Assembly: GCA_017539105.1 (NCBI GenBank)
Contig: JAFYHQ010000033.1
Span: 33,321 to 97,320 of the forward strand
Reading direction: 5' to 3'
Source: Erysipelotrichaceae bacterium
Lineage (GTDB): Bacteria; Bacillota_I; Bacilli_A; Erysipelotrichales; Erysipelotrichaceae
DNA length: 64,000 bases
A program made the translations under genes and the position numbers. Of this stretch, positions 51,058 through 59,692 are shown in pieces (position 1 is the stretch's first letter; each line of letters opens with the position of its first letter). The notes under the pieces are model-generated. The model was not told the origin of the DNA, ran no database searches, and worked only from the letters and a program-made list of their open reading frames with translations.

Positions 51058-52485
51058 TTATAAGTCATAGTATAGTTTAAACTCGACAGGATGCGGTTTG
51101 GAGTTGACCTCCCTGAGATCCTTCTTCAGCATCTTGATCCAGTTATCCAGTAATTCCTGCGGGAAGACATTCCCTGCCAGCAGATAATCATGATCCTCTT
51201 CGAATGCTGCCAGCGCTTCTTCCAGATTGGCCGGAAGATGCTCGAGCTTCGCTTTTTCTTCTTCGGAAAGATCGTACAGATTGAAATCAAACGGCCCCCA
51301 GTTTTGCCGATAAGGATCGATCTTATTGACAATGCCGTCAAGCCCTGCCATCAGGATCGCCGCATAGATGAAATACGGATTCCCTGTCGCATCCGGATTA
51401 CGCAATTCGAAACGCACGCTGTCTTCGCTCTTGGCATAGCTTGGAATGCGGATGACAGCGCTCCGGTTGGCGGAAGCAAAACCGATCGTAACCGGCGCTT
51501 CAAATCCCGGTACAAGACGTTTATAGGAGTTCGTACTCGGATTGCAGAAAGCGCATAAAGATCTCACATGAGTAAGCAGTCCACCGATAAAATACATGGC
51601 GGTCTGTGACAGATTCGCATACTGTCCTTTCTCGTAGAATACGTTTTTGCCCTTTTTTCGAAGAAGCATATGCACATGCATGCCGTTTCCTGCCTCATCA
51701 TAGATCGGTTTCGGCATGAAGGTGGCGCTTAAACCGCCGGATCCGGCGATATTCTTGGTCAGATACTTGATCATCATCGTATCATCCGCCAGTTTCAGCA
51801 TGTTTTCGAGTTCGACTTCGATTTCCTGCTGTCCGCTTCCACCTACCTCATGGTGATGATACTTGACATCGATACCGTAGTGTTTCAATGCGGAACAGAT
51901 CTCATTACGCAGATCAAAGCTTTTATCATGAGGCAGATCGATATGATAGCCTCCTTTTTTCAATGTATGATAGCCATTCGATGGCACCTCGTTCGCAGAC
52001 CATTCGGATTCTTCGGAATACAGGCGATATCCGATCGCATCGGAAGAGACTTCATATGACATCCCATCAAATACGGAGAACTCGAATTCCGGACCGATAA
52101 TCATTTCATCCGCGATTTCTTGTTTCTTCATATAATCAACAGCAGCTGTTACGATATTGCGCGGATACTGCTGGAAAGGAATATTATCCCCTTCCTTGAT
52201 CATGTATACGTTCCCCAGCATAGACAGAGTCTTGCGTTCCGTAAACGGATCCAATACTGCGCTACCCAGATCCGGATAGAACACCATATCCGATTTTTCC
52301 ACGCTCGCATAGCCATAATTCGACGCATCGAAACCGATTCCATTCTTCATCAGCTTCTCATTCAGACGTTCCGCAGGAATACTCAGATGACGGTATCTAC
52401 CTTTCAGATCAACGAGTTTGAAATCGATGAATTCGATTTCTTCTTCCGCGATATATCTCATCGCTTCCGTAATATTCTTAAACAT
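51058..52485 (-). CDS. glnA: Glutamine synthetase, type I
   Basis: 475 residues. DGSS-like N-terminal FDASNYGYASVEKSDM, metal/ATP block GPEFEFSVFDG, HHEVGGSGQQEIEVE, NGMHVHMLL and the FMPKPIYDEAGNG stretch, ammonium/substrate region NPSTNSYKRLVPGFEAP, and an adenylylation-like FNLYDLSEEE near residue 400. It makes glutamine from glutamate and ammonia. AAGGAG lies 7-8 nt before the ATG. A TTGGAA-18-TATAAT promoter is present. No glnR gene is next to it, unlike many Bacillota. Confidence 0.95.
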   Translation of the reverse strand: MFKNITEAMRYIAEEEIEFIDFKLVDLKGRYRHLSIPAERLNEKLMKNGIGFDASNYGYASVEKSDMVFYPDLGSAVLDPFTERKTLSMLGNVYMIKEGDNIPFQQYPRNIVTAAVDYMKKQEIADEMIIGPEFEFSVFDGMSYEVSSDAIGYRLYSEESEWSANEVPSNGYHTLKKGGYHIDLPHDKSFDLRNEICSALKHYGIDVKYHHHEVGGSGQQEIEVELENMLKLADDTMMIKYLTKNIAGSGGLSATFMPKPIYDEAGNGMHVHMLLRKKGKNVFYEKGQYANLSQTAMYFIGGLLTHVRSLCAFCNPSTNSYKRLVPGFEAPVTIGFASANRSAVIRIPSYAKSEDSVRFELRNPDATGNPYFIYAAILMAGLDGIVNKIDPYRQNWGPFDFNLYDLSEEEKAKLEHLPANLEEALAAFEEDHDYLLAGNVFPQELLDNWIKMLKKDLREVNSKPHPVEFKLYYDL

Positions 52486-52504
52486 ATCCGATCTCCTTAC
52501 TGTT

Positions 52505-52534
52505 ATTATATCTATCGCTCAATCCATATTCCAA
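52505..52534 (-). promoter_or_regulatory. Candidate promoter of glnA operon
   Basis: Minus strand TTGGAA (52529-52534), 18 bp spacer, TATAAT (52505-52510); -35 inside the end of the phosphoesterase gene. Confidence 0.6.
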
Positions 52535-53238
52535 TCATGATACGAAGATTCGATGATCCTTTGATTCATTTCGCTCCAACTGTCATAACCGATCGTCCCA
52601 TGATTCTTCTCATATTCGTTGATCAATGCCCTTCGTTTCTGATCAATCACGATCCATTCATCCAAAGTAAGAGGATAATAATTCGAAAACAGACAGAAAG
52701 TATTGATCAGATGAATCGGTGTCGGTGCCACGATATCGCCCGCATGCACACGTTCAAAAAGACCTGCTTCGTTGATGAAATGATTGACCAGATATTCATC
52801 ATAAGTGTTATGCACATGCCCATACAGCATATACGTTGAAGGCTTATTCTCGCTATCCGCCTTGAACTGATGATTATAAAAGAAAATTGGATAATGAGAC
52901 AGCACGACATCCCTTCCGGAATCCTTGATTTCCGCATAAGAAACGATCTCATCAAAGATCGTATCCACAAACTCTTTATCATCGAGATAATGGAAATCAT
53001 GATTCCCTTCGATCAGAATCAGCTTTCCTTTCAGTTTATTCAGAACTTCCCAGGTTTCTACGCCTTTGCCAAACGAAAAATCACCGATGATATATACTTC
53101 ATCATCTTCCGTGATCCTTTCATTCCAGCGGTTTATCATGATTTCATGCATACTGAACATGGTCTCAAATCCCCGGGAATCGAAAGCATCGACATTGCGA
53201 TGAAAGAAATGACAGTCGGAAATATAGTACTTCATCAT
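52519..53238 (-). CDS. Calcineurin-like metallophosphoesterase
   Basis: 239 residues with the standard dimetal motifs: SDCHFFH, IGDFSFGKG, EGNHDF, LSHYP and GHVHNTYDEY. Similar to small YfcE/AQ_1575-type phosphoesterases; substrate unknown. Two ATGs (53238, 53235) are available. Neither has a Shine-Dalgarno; a TACAAT (53243-53248, minus) ends 4 or 7 nt upstream, so the second may be the leaderless start. Divergent from the PfkB gene with about 32-35 bp between starts. Confidence 0.87.
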   Translation of the reverse strand: MMKYYISDCHFFHRNVDAFDSRGFETMFSMHEIMINRWNERITEDDEVYIIGDFSFGKGVETWEVLNKLKGKLILIEGNHDFHYLDDKEFVDTIFDEIVSYAEIKDSGRDVVLSHYPIFFYNHQFKADSENKPSTYMLYGHVHNTYDEYLVNHFINEAGLFERVHAGDIVAPTPIHLINTFCLFSNYYPLTLDEWIVIDQKRRALINEYEKNHGTIGYDSWSEMNQRIIESSYHDWNMD

Positions 53239-53270
53239 ATATATTGTATCTTATAGTTTATACTTATAGT
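53239..53270. promoter_or_regulatory. Back-to-back -10 elements for the phosphoesterase and PfkB genes
   Basis: Minus-strand TACAAT (53243-53248) and plus-strand TATACT (53259-53264). The plus -10 ends exactly 6 nt before the PfkB ATG. No Shine-Dalgarno or clear -35 on either side. Confidence 0.55.
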
Positions 53271-54197
53271 ATGGAAAAATACTTGCTTACGATCCTGGGA
53301 AGCAGCGTGGATTACTATCTGGATTCGGATACTTATCCCGAAGAAGGAGATTTCTCGCACAGTCGTTATATCGGCTGCTATGCAGGAGGATGTCCTTTGA
53401 ATGTCGGGGCAGTCGCCGCCAGTAAAAACGTTTCTGTCAAAGCGCTGGATATGCTCGGCATCAACGACAAAACGACAGATTTTCTGCTTGAAAAGATGCA
53501 CGAGTTCCGTATCGATACAGACAATGTCTGTTTCGATAAAGATACCGTCAACGGCAAAGTAGTGATCATCCTGACCGGAGAAAAACGCACCATGCACGTG
53601 ATCAATCCGATAAGACCATATTATGCTGTGGATGATCGTCTTCAGAATGTATTAAACAATGCTGCATACATCTATTCACTGATGCACATGATCCATCGTT
53701 CTTTTGCGGATATCGAACCGCTTCTGGAAGCAAAAAGGCATGGCGCCAAAGTCATTCTGGACGGTTCTTCCAAGTATGATGATCCTTCCAGGGCACAGAT
53801 CCTGTATGACCTGGCAGATGGATTATTTATCAATTCGACCGATTATGAGAGGCTGAAACTCGTTTCGCCAAAAGATCCTGCAGAGATCATTTTAGAGAAT
53901 GGCGGAGACTTCGTGATCGTCACGGATGGCTCAAACGGTTCACATCTTTATCTGAAAGACAGACAAGTATACGCAAAAGCGCTTTCTGGTGTCGAAATCG
54001 TTGATTCTACGGGCGCCGGAGACGCATTTGCAGGATGTTTCATCGCTTCCCTGTTATCTGGATACGATTACGAAAAAGCCCTTAAAATGGCAACGATAAA
54101 CGGCGCATACGCATGTACGGTATTCGGAGGACAAGGCGGCGTCGCTTCTTTTGATGAACTGATACGCTTTGCAAAGGAGCACGATTATGATCTATGA
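53271..54197 (+). CDS. PfkB family carbohydrate kinase
   Basis: 308 residues of the ribokinase/PfkB family: GCYAGGCPLNVGAVAASKNV near the N-terminus, the late DSTGAGDAFAGCFIASLLSG anion hole and catalytic Asp. It phosphorylates a sugar or nucleoside. The start at 53271 (MEKYLLTIL) follows a TATACT by 6 nt with no ribosome binding site. The next gene encodes a SIS-domain sugar-phosphate-binding protein and overlaps by 11 bp, suggesting a two-step pathway such as kinase plus isomerase/deglycase. Confidence 0.9.
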   Translation: MEKYLLTILGSSVDYYLDSDTYPEEGDFSHSRYIGCYAGGCPLNVGAVAASKNVSVKALDMLGINDKTTDFLLEKMHEFRIDTDNVCFDKDTVNGKVVIILTGEKRTMHVINPIRPYYAVDDRLQNVLNNAAYIYSLMHMIHRSFADIEPLLEAKRHGAKVILDGSSKYDDPSRAQILYDLADGLFINSTDYERLKLVSPKDPAEIILENGGDFVIVTDGSNGSHLYLKDRQVYAKALSGVEIVDSTGAGDAFAGCFIASLLSGYDYEKALKMATINGAYACTVFGGQGGVASFDELIRFAKEHDYDL

Positions 54198-55098
54198 CAG
54201 AATGAACGACTGTTTCCATTCCATGGCTGAGAAAGTCAGCTACGCTTTGGATCACAGTGATCTTCAGAAGATTTTCGATATCTTAAGCGAAATCGACGGA
54301 CCTACGCTGGTTACGGGATCCGGCGGCTCTTCCATCGTTGCGACCTACTTAGCTGAAACGCTCCAAAAAAAGAACGGAATCATCGCGGACTTCCGTTCCT
54401 GCAGAGATATCGCCTATATGCCTCTGGATGGCTACAAGAATGTCATAGCCGTATCCTATTCCGGCAGCAATCTCGGTGTGAAGCTCAGTTTCAACAACGA
54501 TCTGAATCACTATTTGTTTACCGGAAATCCCCGTCAGGATGTACGTAATATCGTCTATACGATGCCGGAAGAAATATCCTATGTATCGATCAACGCGACG
54601 ATCATCCCTTTAAGCATCTTGTTTCTGTACTGCAACAATGACCGTCAGTTATTAGACAAGATACTTCAAAGCGATATTTCCTTAAGCTCCGACAATACGC
54701 AATACGAGGTACTGAGCGGTTATGAAACGCGGACTGCCGCTGCTCTTCTGGAATCATCCATCATCGAAGCAGGGATCGGAACCTGCATTGTCCATGACAA
54801 ATACAACTACTGCCACGGAAGGATCAACATCACAAAAAGATCAAAAGCCGATATGATCCTGTTTACTTCCCATAATGAACTGGATGATACGTTATACGAT
54901 GTGATTTCTCATTATTATGACCGCATCCTGCTGTTTGAAAGACGATACGAAGATGATCTCATCAATGATTTCTATCTGTCGGTATTATCATTAAAACTCA
55001 TACGAAATATCGCGGAAACGATACAGATCGATATCTCCGATATGAAAGAAGTTCCTGATAACGATCGATTGTATCTTTTTGATCGAACGGTAAAATAA
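54187..55098 (+). CDS. SIS-domain sugar isomerase-like protein
   Basis: 303 residues with one or two SIS domains: LVTGSGGSSIVATYLAETL and VIAVSYSGSNLGVKLS near residues 45-105, where the Ser-rich loop binds sugar phosphates. The rest resembles isomerase or deglycase subunits such as FrlB/AgaS in layout. AAGGAG sits 7 nt before the ATG at 54187, inside the pfkB gene. Together the pair recalls fructosamine kinase/deglycase systems, but the sugar is unknown and no transporter lies beside it. Confidence 0.78.
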   Translation: MIYDRMNDCFHSMAEKVSYALDHSDLQKIFDILSEIDGPTLVTGSGGSSIVATYLAETLQKKNGIIADFRSCRDIAYMPLDGYKNVIAVSYSGSNLGVKLSFNNDLNHYLFTGNPRQDVRNIVYTMPEEISYVSINATIIPLSILFLYCNNDRQLLDKILQSDISLSSDNTQYEVLSGYETRTAAALLESSIIEAGIGTCIVHDKYNYCHGRINITKRSKADMILFTSHNELDDTLYDVISHYYDRILLFERRYEDDLINDFYLSVLSLKLIRNIAETIQIDISDMKEVPDNDRLYLFDRTVK

Positions 55099-55121
55099 AA
55101 AGCCTCTCACGAGGCTTTTAT
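55096..55121. terminator. Bidirectional terminator between the SIS gene and the opp operon
   Basis: Stem AAAAGCCTC / GAGGCTTTT with a TCAC loop; the stop codon of the converging small gene lies in its 3' arm. Confidence 0.9.
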
Positions 55122-55354
55122 AAGATTCTCATAAACAGCATCCCTGCCAGCACGATGATCAGCAGGACCAGGATCGCCACCGGCATGATCGTAAACATGG
55201 CAGAACTGATCAAGGCATACATATCGCCTTTCTCCAAAAGATCCGCGATTTCTACCTCATCTTTCATGTCTTTCTGACCGTTCATGGCTTCCCGTTTTTC
55301 TTTTTCTTCGATCTGCCATTTGCGGGCTCTGTCATATTTGTTTTGAAAAAGCAT
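55118..55354 (-). CDS. Small single-pass membrane protein at the end of the opp operon
   Basis: 78 residues. The first 45 are highly charged (EKEKREAMNGQKDMKDE) and the last 33 form one strong membrane helix ending FMRIL. Not recognised. Its ATG overlaps the oppF stop (TAATG), so it is made with the transporter ATPases. It could be an accessory subunit of the transporter, by position alone. Confidence 0.7.
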   Translation of the reverse strand: MLFQNKYDRARKWQIEEKEKREAMNGQKDMKDEVEIADLLEKGDMYALISSAMFTIMPVAILVLLIIVLAGMLFMRIL

Positions 55355-56862
55355 TACTGTTCCTTTTTCTCAATCAAAGGATGGTGGCAAGCCACAAAGT
55401 GATCTTTCTCCATCTCAACCCATTCCGGAACGACCTGCTTGCAGATCTCGGTGCAATACTGGCATCTCGTATGGAACTTGCATCCTGACGGAGGATTGAC
55501 CGGAGACGGAATATCGCCTTCCAGGATATGCAGCTCTTTCTGGCCATCCGGATCCGTTGTAGGAATCGCATTGATCAGGGCTTCCGTATATGGATGGATC
55601 GGTTTCGCAAAAATCGCTTCCGATTTACCTAACTCGACCATGTTTCCCAGATACATGACACCGATCCTGTCGGAAATGTATTTGACGACAGAAAGGTCAT
55701 GCGTGATAAACATATAAGTCAGGTCTTTCTTTTCTTTCAGATCCTGCAAAAGGTTGATGATCTGCGACTGGATCGAAACATCCAGAGCGCTGACTGCTTC
55801 ATCACAGACGACAAACTTCGGGTCGACAGCCAAAGCACGAGCAATCGAAATACGCTGGCGCTGCCCGCCTGAGAACTGATGCGGGAAACGATGCAGGAAG
55901 TAAGCCTGCAGTCCGCAGTCGTCCATGACTTTCAGGATATAATCCTGCATTCTCGAAGAGTTCTTGTCAAACAGATTGTGCGCTTTCAGGCCTTCGGCAA
56001 TGATCTGGCCGATCGTCAGACGCGGATTCAAGGAAGAATACGGGTCCTGGAAAACGATCTGCAGATCGCGACGCAAGAGACGCATTTCATTATAATCCAG
56101 ACGGGCAAGATCGATGCCATCGTCATGGAGTTCGTCATATTTCTTGAATTCTTCGTTATCCAGATACGGCTTGCGCAGTTCTTCGATCTCCTGCTGTGTC
56201 TCTTCGATCTGCTTATCAAGATCTTCGATCTCTTTTACGGTTTTCTCAATCTTGGAATCGATATCCGCAGTATTCTTGTTTTCTGCAACAAGGTCTTCTC
56301 TTCTGGTATCCAGCTGTTCCTTGCTTTCACGCAGATCACGGCGTTTCAGAGCGAACTCATAGTTCTTCAGATAGACTTTCTGAACTTCAGAGAAATCATC
56401 CAGAATATACAATCCGCCAATCAGATTGGTGATATCCAGCAACGCATCATTCGCTTTTTTCTTGGCGGCATCCAGTTCCGCATGCTTCGCATACTGCTGC
56501 TCCGTCGTCAGACCGTCATATTCTTTCTGCAGCTGTTCATATTTCGCTTTCAGTTTCAGCTGTTCACTCTTAAGCTTGCCAAGATGATTGATCGTCTTCT
56601 TGACATATTTCGGAGCAATATCATTCAAGGTCTTTCCATAATACATGGAACGTCCGTCTGTCTGCTTGTAAAGCTGCAGAAGCGTACGACCTAACGTGGA
56701 CTTTCCGCAGCCGGACTCGCCAACCAGACCAAAGACTTCGCCTTCATAGATATCCAGATCGATGCCATCGTTCGCCTTGACATACATTCCCCTTTTCTTT
56801 AAAGGGAAATACTGTTTCAGATTGCGTACGCTCAGAAGAACTTTCTTATTTTCTTGTGACAT
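55354..56862 (-). CDS. oppF: Oligopeptide ABC transporter ATPase OppF with coiled-coil insertion
   Basis: 502 residues, against about 310-330 for OppF. Walker A GESGCGKST at 48-56, then residues of about 84-256 form an extra charged coiled coil, then the fold resumes with RRDLQIVFQDPYSSLNPRLT (Q-loop near 272), FSGGQRQR at 330-336, and Walker B VVCDEAVSALD near 351-361. The C-terminal oligopeptide-transporter domain has CKFHTRCQYCTEIC. It powers peptide import with OppD. ATG at 56862 chosen for AGGAGG 6 nt upstream; the longer upstream frame overlaps oppD in another frame. Overlaps oppD by 17 bp. Confidence 0.93.
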   Translation of the reverse strand: MSQENKKVLLSVRNLKQYFPLKKRGMYVKANDGIDLDIYEGEVFGLVGESGCGKSTLGRTLLQLYKQTDGRSMYYGKTLNDIAPKYVKKTINHLGKLKSEQLKLKAKYEQLQKEYDGLTTEQQYAKHAELDAAKKKANDALLDITNLIGGLYILDDFSEVQKVYLKNYEFALKRRDLRESKEQLDTRREDLVAENKNTADIDSKIEKTVKEIEDLDKQIEETQQEIEELRKPYLDNEEFKKYDELHDDGIDLARLDYNEMRLLRRDLQIVFQDPYSSLNPRLTIGQIIAEGLKAHNLFDKNSSRMQDYILKVMDDCGLQAYFLHRFPHQFSGGQRQRISIARALAVDPKFVVCDEAVSALDVSIQSQIINLLQDLKEKKDLTYMFITHDLSVVKYISDRIGVMYLGNMVELGKSEAIFAKPIHPYTEALINAIPTTDPDGQKELHILEGDIPSPVNPPSGCKFHTRCQYCTEICKQVVPEWVEMEKDHFVACHHPLIEKKEQ

Positions 56863-57841
56863 GACGATCCTCCTTCCTTGGATAGAAGCAGCGGATCTGC
56901 TGTTCCTCATTGACCTGAACCATTTCCGGTTCTTCATTGATGCATCTTTCGGTGCAGTACTTGCAACGCGGTGCGAATTTGCAGCCTTTCGGCAGATCCA
57001 GCGGATGCGGTACGGCACCAGGGATGGATTCCAGTCTGGTGTTGGCGTCCGTATCAAGACGCGGAATCGAATTGAACAGGCCTTCCGTATAAGGATGCAT
57101 ATATTCCGGATCAGAGAAAATCGTTCTTCTTGGTGACATTTCCACGATCTGTCCGCAATACATGACAGCGACATCATCCGCCATCTGGTTGATAACACCC
57201 AGGTCATGTGTAATGAACAGGATCGAAGTACCCAGCTCTCTCTTCAGTTCGTTCATCAGATATAGGATCTGTGCCTGAATCGTAACATCCAGAGCAGTCG
57301 TCGGTTCATCGGCGATCAGCAGTTTCGGACGGCAAGCCAGCGCCATGGCGATCATGACACGCTGACGCATACCGCCGGAGAGCTGATGCGGATACTGTTT
57401 TGCAACCACTTCCGGATTCGGGATCTTGACGTCTGCCAGGATCTCAGGGACTTTTGCTAGAGCTTCTTTTTCTGTCATGCCCTGGTGAAGGACGAATGTT
57501 TCAGCGATCTGTTTTTCTACGCTGAAAACCGGGTTTAATGAAGTCATCGGTTCCTGGAAGATGACAGAAATCTCGTTGCCACGGATCTTGTACATGTCAT
57601 TCAGGGACATATGGATCAGATCCATGCCATCGAAAGTGATCTCGCCGCTATCGATATAGCCATTGCCATCAAGGAGCTTGATGATACTCATGGCTGAAAC
57701 GGACTTGCCGGAACCGGATTCACCAACCAGGCCTAGCGTTTTGCCTTCATCCACTGAATATGAAACGTCGTTGACGGCTTTTACGATACCTCTTTTTGTC
57801 GTAAAGAAGGTATGCAGATTCTTAACTTCTAAAAGTGCCAT
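56846..57841 (-). CDS. oppD: Oligopeptide ABC transporter ATPase OppD
   Basis: 331 residues, normal length. Walker A GESGSGKSV near 38-46, Q-loop FQEPMTSLNPV, LSGGMRQRVMIAMAL signature, Walker B LLIADEPTTALDV, and the C-terminal CKFAPRCKYCTERC cysteine motif of peptide transporter ATPases. Works as a heterodimer with the insert-bearing OppF. GGAGGGTAT precedes the ATG. No insertion is seen in this subunit. Confidence 0.96.
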   Translation of the reverse strand: MALLEVKNLHTFFTTKRGIVKAVNDVSYSVDEGKTLGLVGESGSGKSVSAMSIIKLLDGNGYIDSGEITFDGMDLIHMSLNDMYKIRGNEISVIFQEPMTSLNPVFSVEKQIAETFVLHQGMTEKEALAKVPEILADVKIPNPEVVAKQYPHQLSGGMRQRVMIAMALACRPKLLIADEPTTALDVTIQAQILYLMNELKRELGTSILFITHDLGVINQMADDVAVMYCGQIVEMSPRRTIFSDPEYMHPYTEGLFNSIPRLDTDANTRLESIPGAVPHPLDLPKGCKFAPRCKYCTERCINEEPEMVQVNEEQQIRCFYPRKEDRHVTRK

Positions 57842-57854
57842 ATTTATACCCTCC

Positions 57855-59678
57855 TTATCTTCCTAACGACTTCGGGTCGACGGCATCTCTGATCGCGTCA
57901 CCTACCAGGTTGATGCAGATCGTACAGATACCGAAAATGATCGAAACGAACACCCATTGCCACCAGTACTGCTGGATGACGATGGAGTTGTTGGCGCCTG
58001 TAAGCATGTTCCCCCATGTTGGTGTCGGAGGTGAAATACCGAAGCCCAGATAGCTCAATGAGGACTCGGTAAGCATGCAGGTCGCGAATGCCAAAGTCGC
58101 ATCGACCAGCAGGATCGACATGACGTTTGGCAGGATATGACGGAAGATGATTGCACCTTCCTTGACACCCATCGCCTGAGCTGCCAAAACGAATTCTTTT
58201 TCTCTTTCTGCCAGGATCTGTGCACGTACAAGACGGCAGACACCAGTCCATGACAGGAGACCAAGCACCACCATGATCAGATACATTCTTAACTGAACAT
58301 CGATTCTCGAACCGATGATTGCAGACAACAACAATGCAAACGGCAGGAACGGGAGCGACCCAATGACTTCTGCGACACGCATGATCAAAAGATCCACGCT
58401 TCCGCCGAAATACCCGGCCAGACCTCCTGTAATGACACCGATCGTCAATGCAAGGACTTCAGCGACAAATCCGACAGTCATTGTCGTCTTACCGCCATGG
58501 ACCAGTCTTGTCAGAATATCTCTGCCAAGGTTATCAGTACCCAACAGATAGCCTTTCAGCCCCCAGGTAAGGATCTTGCCATCTTTCGTAACGGCATAGT
58601 TCTGGAAATAGCTGGAATAGATCGTATCGATCTGAGCATCATTTACCGCTTTCGGAACTTCCGTTTCCTTATGAGAATTATTGCCCCAGCTCAAAACATC
58701 GCCATTTTCAAGCAGTACACTGTAATGCCATCTGCCGCCATAGATCTCGATCGGCTTACTTGACATGACCGGAGGTTTATCCTCGCCATGCGTGCCATTG
58801 CCCCAGATCACCAGCGTACCATCGGATTTCAGACCGCACATCGTATCGGAACTGGCAGCGATATCGACGACATTGCTCTTCAAAGAAGCGGGAACATTAG
58901 AGAATGCGTTAGATTTGTAACCGCCGTAAACAACGGAGCCATCGTCCAGCAGCAAGCAATAATATGAATTTGTGATCGCAAGTTTCTTGATATGACCCTG
59001 ATATTCCGGGTGAACCGAAAGGTCGGACATATTCTCATTGCCCCACAGGTAAGCTTCACCATCTCCGGTAACAGCACCGGAAATCTGATAGCCGGCTTCG
59101 AGCTGAATGATCTCTTTGGTTCCTCTGATTTTCGAAGGAATCAATTCGCTTGGGATGTTATCCTGGCCGAGACGGTCATTGCCCCAGACATAGAGATTGT
59201 TGTCTTTATCAGCTGCAACGACATGGTCATAACCGGCAGCAACCATCTTGATGTTGGCTCTTTGAACTTCCATTGGAATGTTTGCGATATCAAGGATCTT
59301 GGAGATCTTAGTATGACCCCAGACATAGACCTTGCCATTCTTATCGACACCGACACCATAAGTCGGGCCATTGGAAATATCCTGTACATTGCCCTCCAAT
59401 TCTTTCGGATAGTTCATCATGATCAGACCCGGAGCGACGTTTGTCTGCGTGTTGTCAGACTCGCCAAGGTTGATCGGCATGAAAATCGGAACGATCGTAA
59501 CGATCATCAGAATGACAAAGAATCCAATCAGGCCAGCCATGCCCAAACGGTTATGCAGGAAGTTATCCAGCATCATTTTAGAAGGAGACTGAATCTGTTC
59601 TTCGACCATGATGTCGATTTCCTTGTTACGGTTACCGAACAGTCTTTCCAGTAAAGAACTCTTTTTCTTTTCGGACAT
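57855..59678 (-). CDS. oppC: Oligopeptide ABC transporter permease OppC with inserted RCC1 beta-propeller
   Basis: 607 residues, versus about 300 for OppC. Order: basic cytoplasmic N-terminus; membrane helix 1 (about 47-68); an extracytoplasmic RCC1-type seven-repeat region (about 95-374); then GTDNLGRDILTRLVHGG and the remaining helices with the coupling EAA-loop KEFVLAAQAMGVKEGAIIFRH. The propeller occupies the place of the short first outer loop of normal OppC. It is a single uninterrupted frame. I start at 59678, 6 nt after GGAGA, rather than two codons earlier. With OppB it forms the peptide channel. Confidence 0.94.
   Translation of the reverse strand: MSEKKKSSLLERLFGNRNKEIDIMVEEQIQSPSKMMLDNFLHNRLGMAGLIGFFVILMIVTIVPIFMPINLGESDNTQTNVAPGLIMMNYPKELEGNVQDISNGPTYGVGVDKNGKVYVWGHTKISKILDIANIPMEVQRANIKMVAAGYDHVVAADKDNNLYVWGNDRLGQDNIPSELIPSKIRGTKEIIQLEAGYQISGAVTGDGEAYLWGNENMSDLSVHPEYQGHIKKLAITNSYYCLLLDDGSVVYGGYKSNAFSNVPASLKSNVVDIAASSDTMCGLKSDGTLVIWGNGTHGEDKPPVMSSKPIEIYGGRWHYSVLLENGDVLSWGNNSHKETEVPKAVNDAQIDTIYSSYFQNYAVTKDGKILTWGLKGYLLGTDNLGRDILTRLVHGGKTTMTVGFVAEVLALTIGVITGGLAGYFGGSVDLLIMRVAEVIGSLPFLPFALLLSAIIGSRIDVQLRMYLIMVVLGLLSWTGVCRLVRAQILAEREKEFVLAAQAMGVKEGAIIFRHILPNVMSILLVDATLAFATCMLTESSLSYLGFGISPPTPTWGNMLTGANNSIVIQQYWWQWVFVSIIFGICTICINLVGDAIRDAVDPKSLGR
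58557..59396 (-). other. RCC1-like seven-repeat domain within OppC
   Basis: Seven related strands of the form V-x-x-D-G-x-v-y-x-W-G-N: VDKNGKVYVWGH, ADKDNNLYVWGN, VTGDGEAYLWGN, LLDDGSVVYGGY, LKSDGTLVIWGN, LLENGDVLSWGN, VTKDGKILTWG, spaced about 40-45 residues. This is the blade pattern of RCC1 propellers. Predicted to be outside the membrane from its place after helix 1. Confidence 0.9.
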
Positions 59679-59692
59679 CTTCATTCTCCTTT

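Noticed and set aside
56863..57207. N-terminal extension of oppF up to 57207
   Set aside because: The extra residues are oppD read in another frame; AGGAGG and the family start are at 56862.
58557..59396. RCC1 repeats as a separate gene or an assembly join with OppC
   Set aside because: The frame is continuous on both sides, repeat edges meet OppC helix 1 and the GTDNLGRD core cleanly, and base composition does not change.
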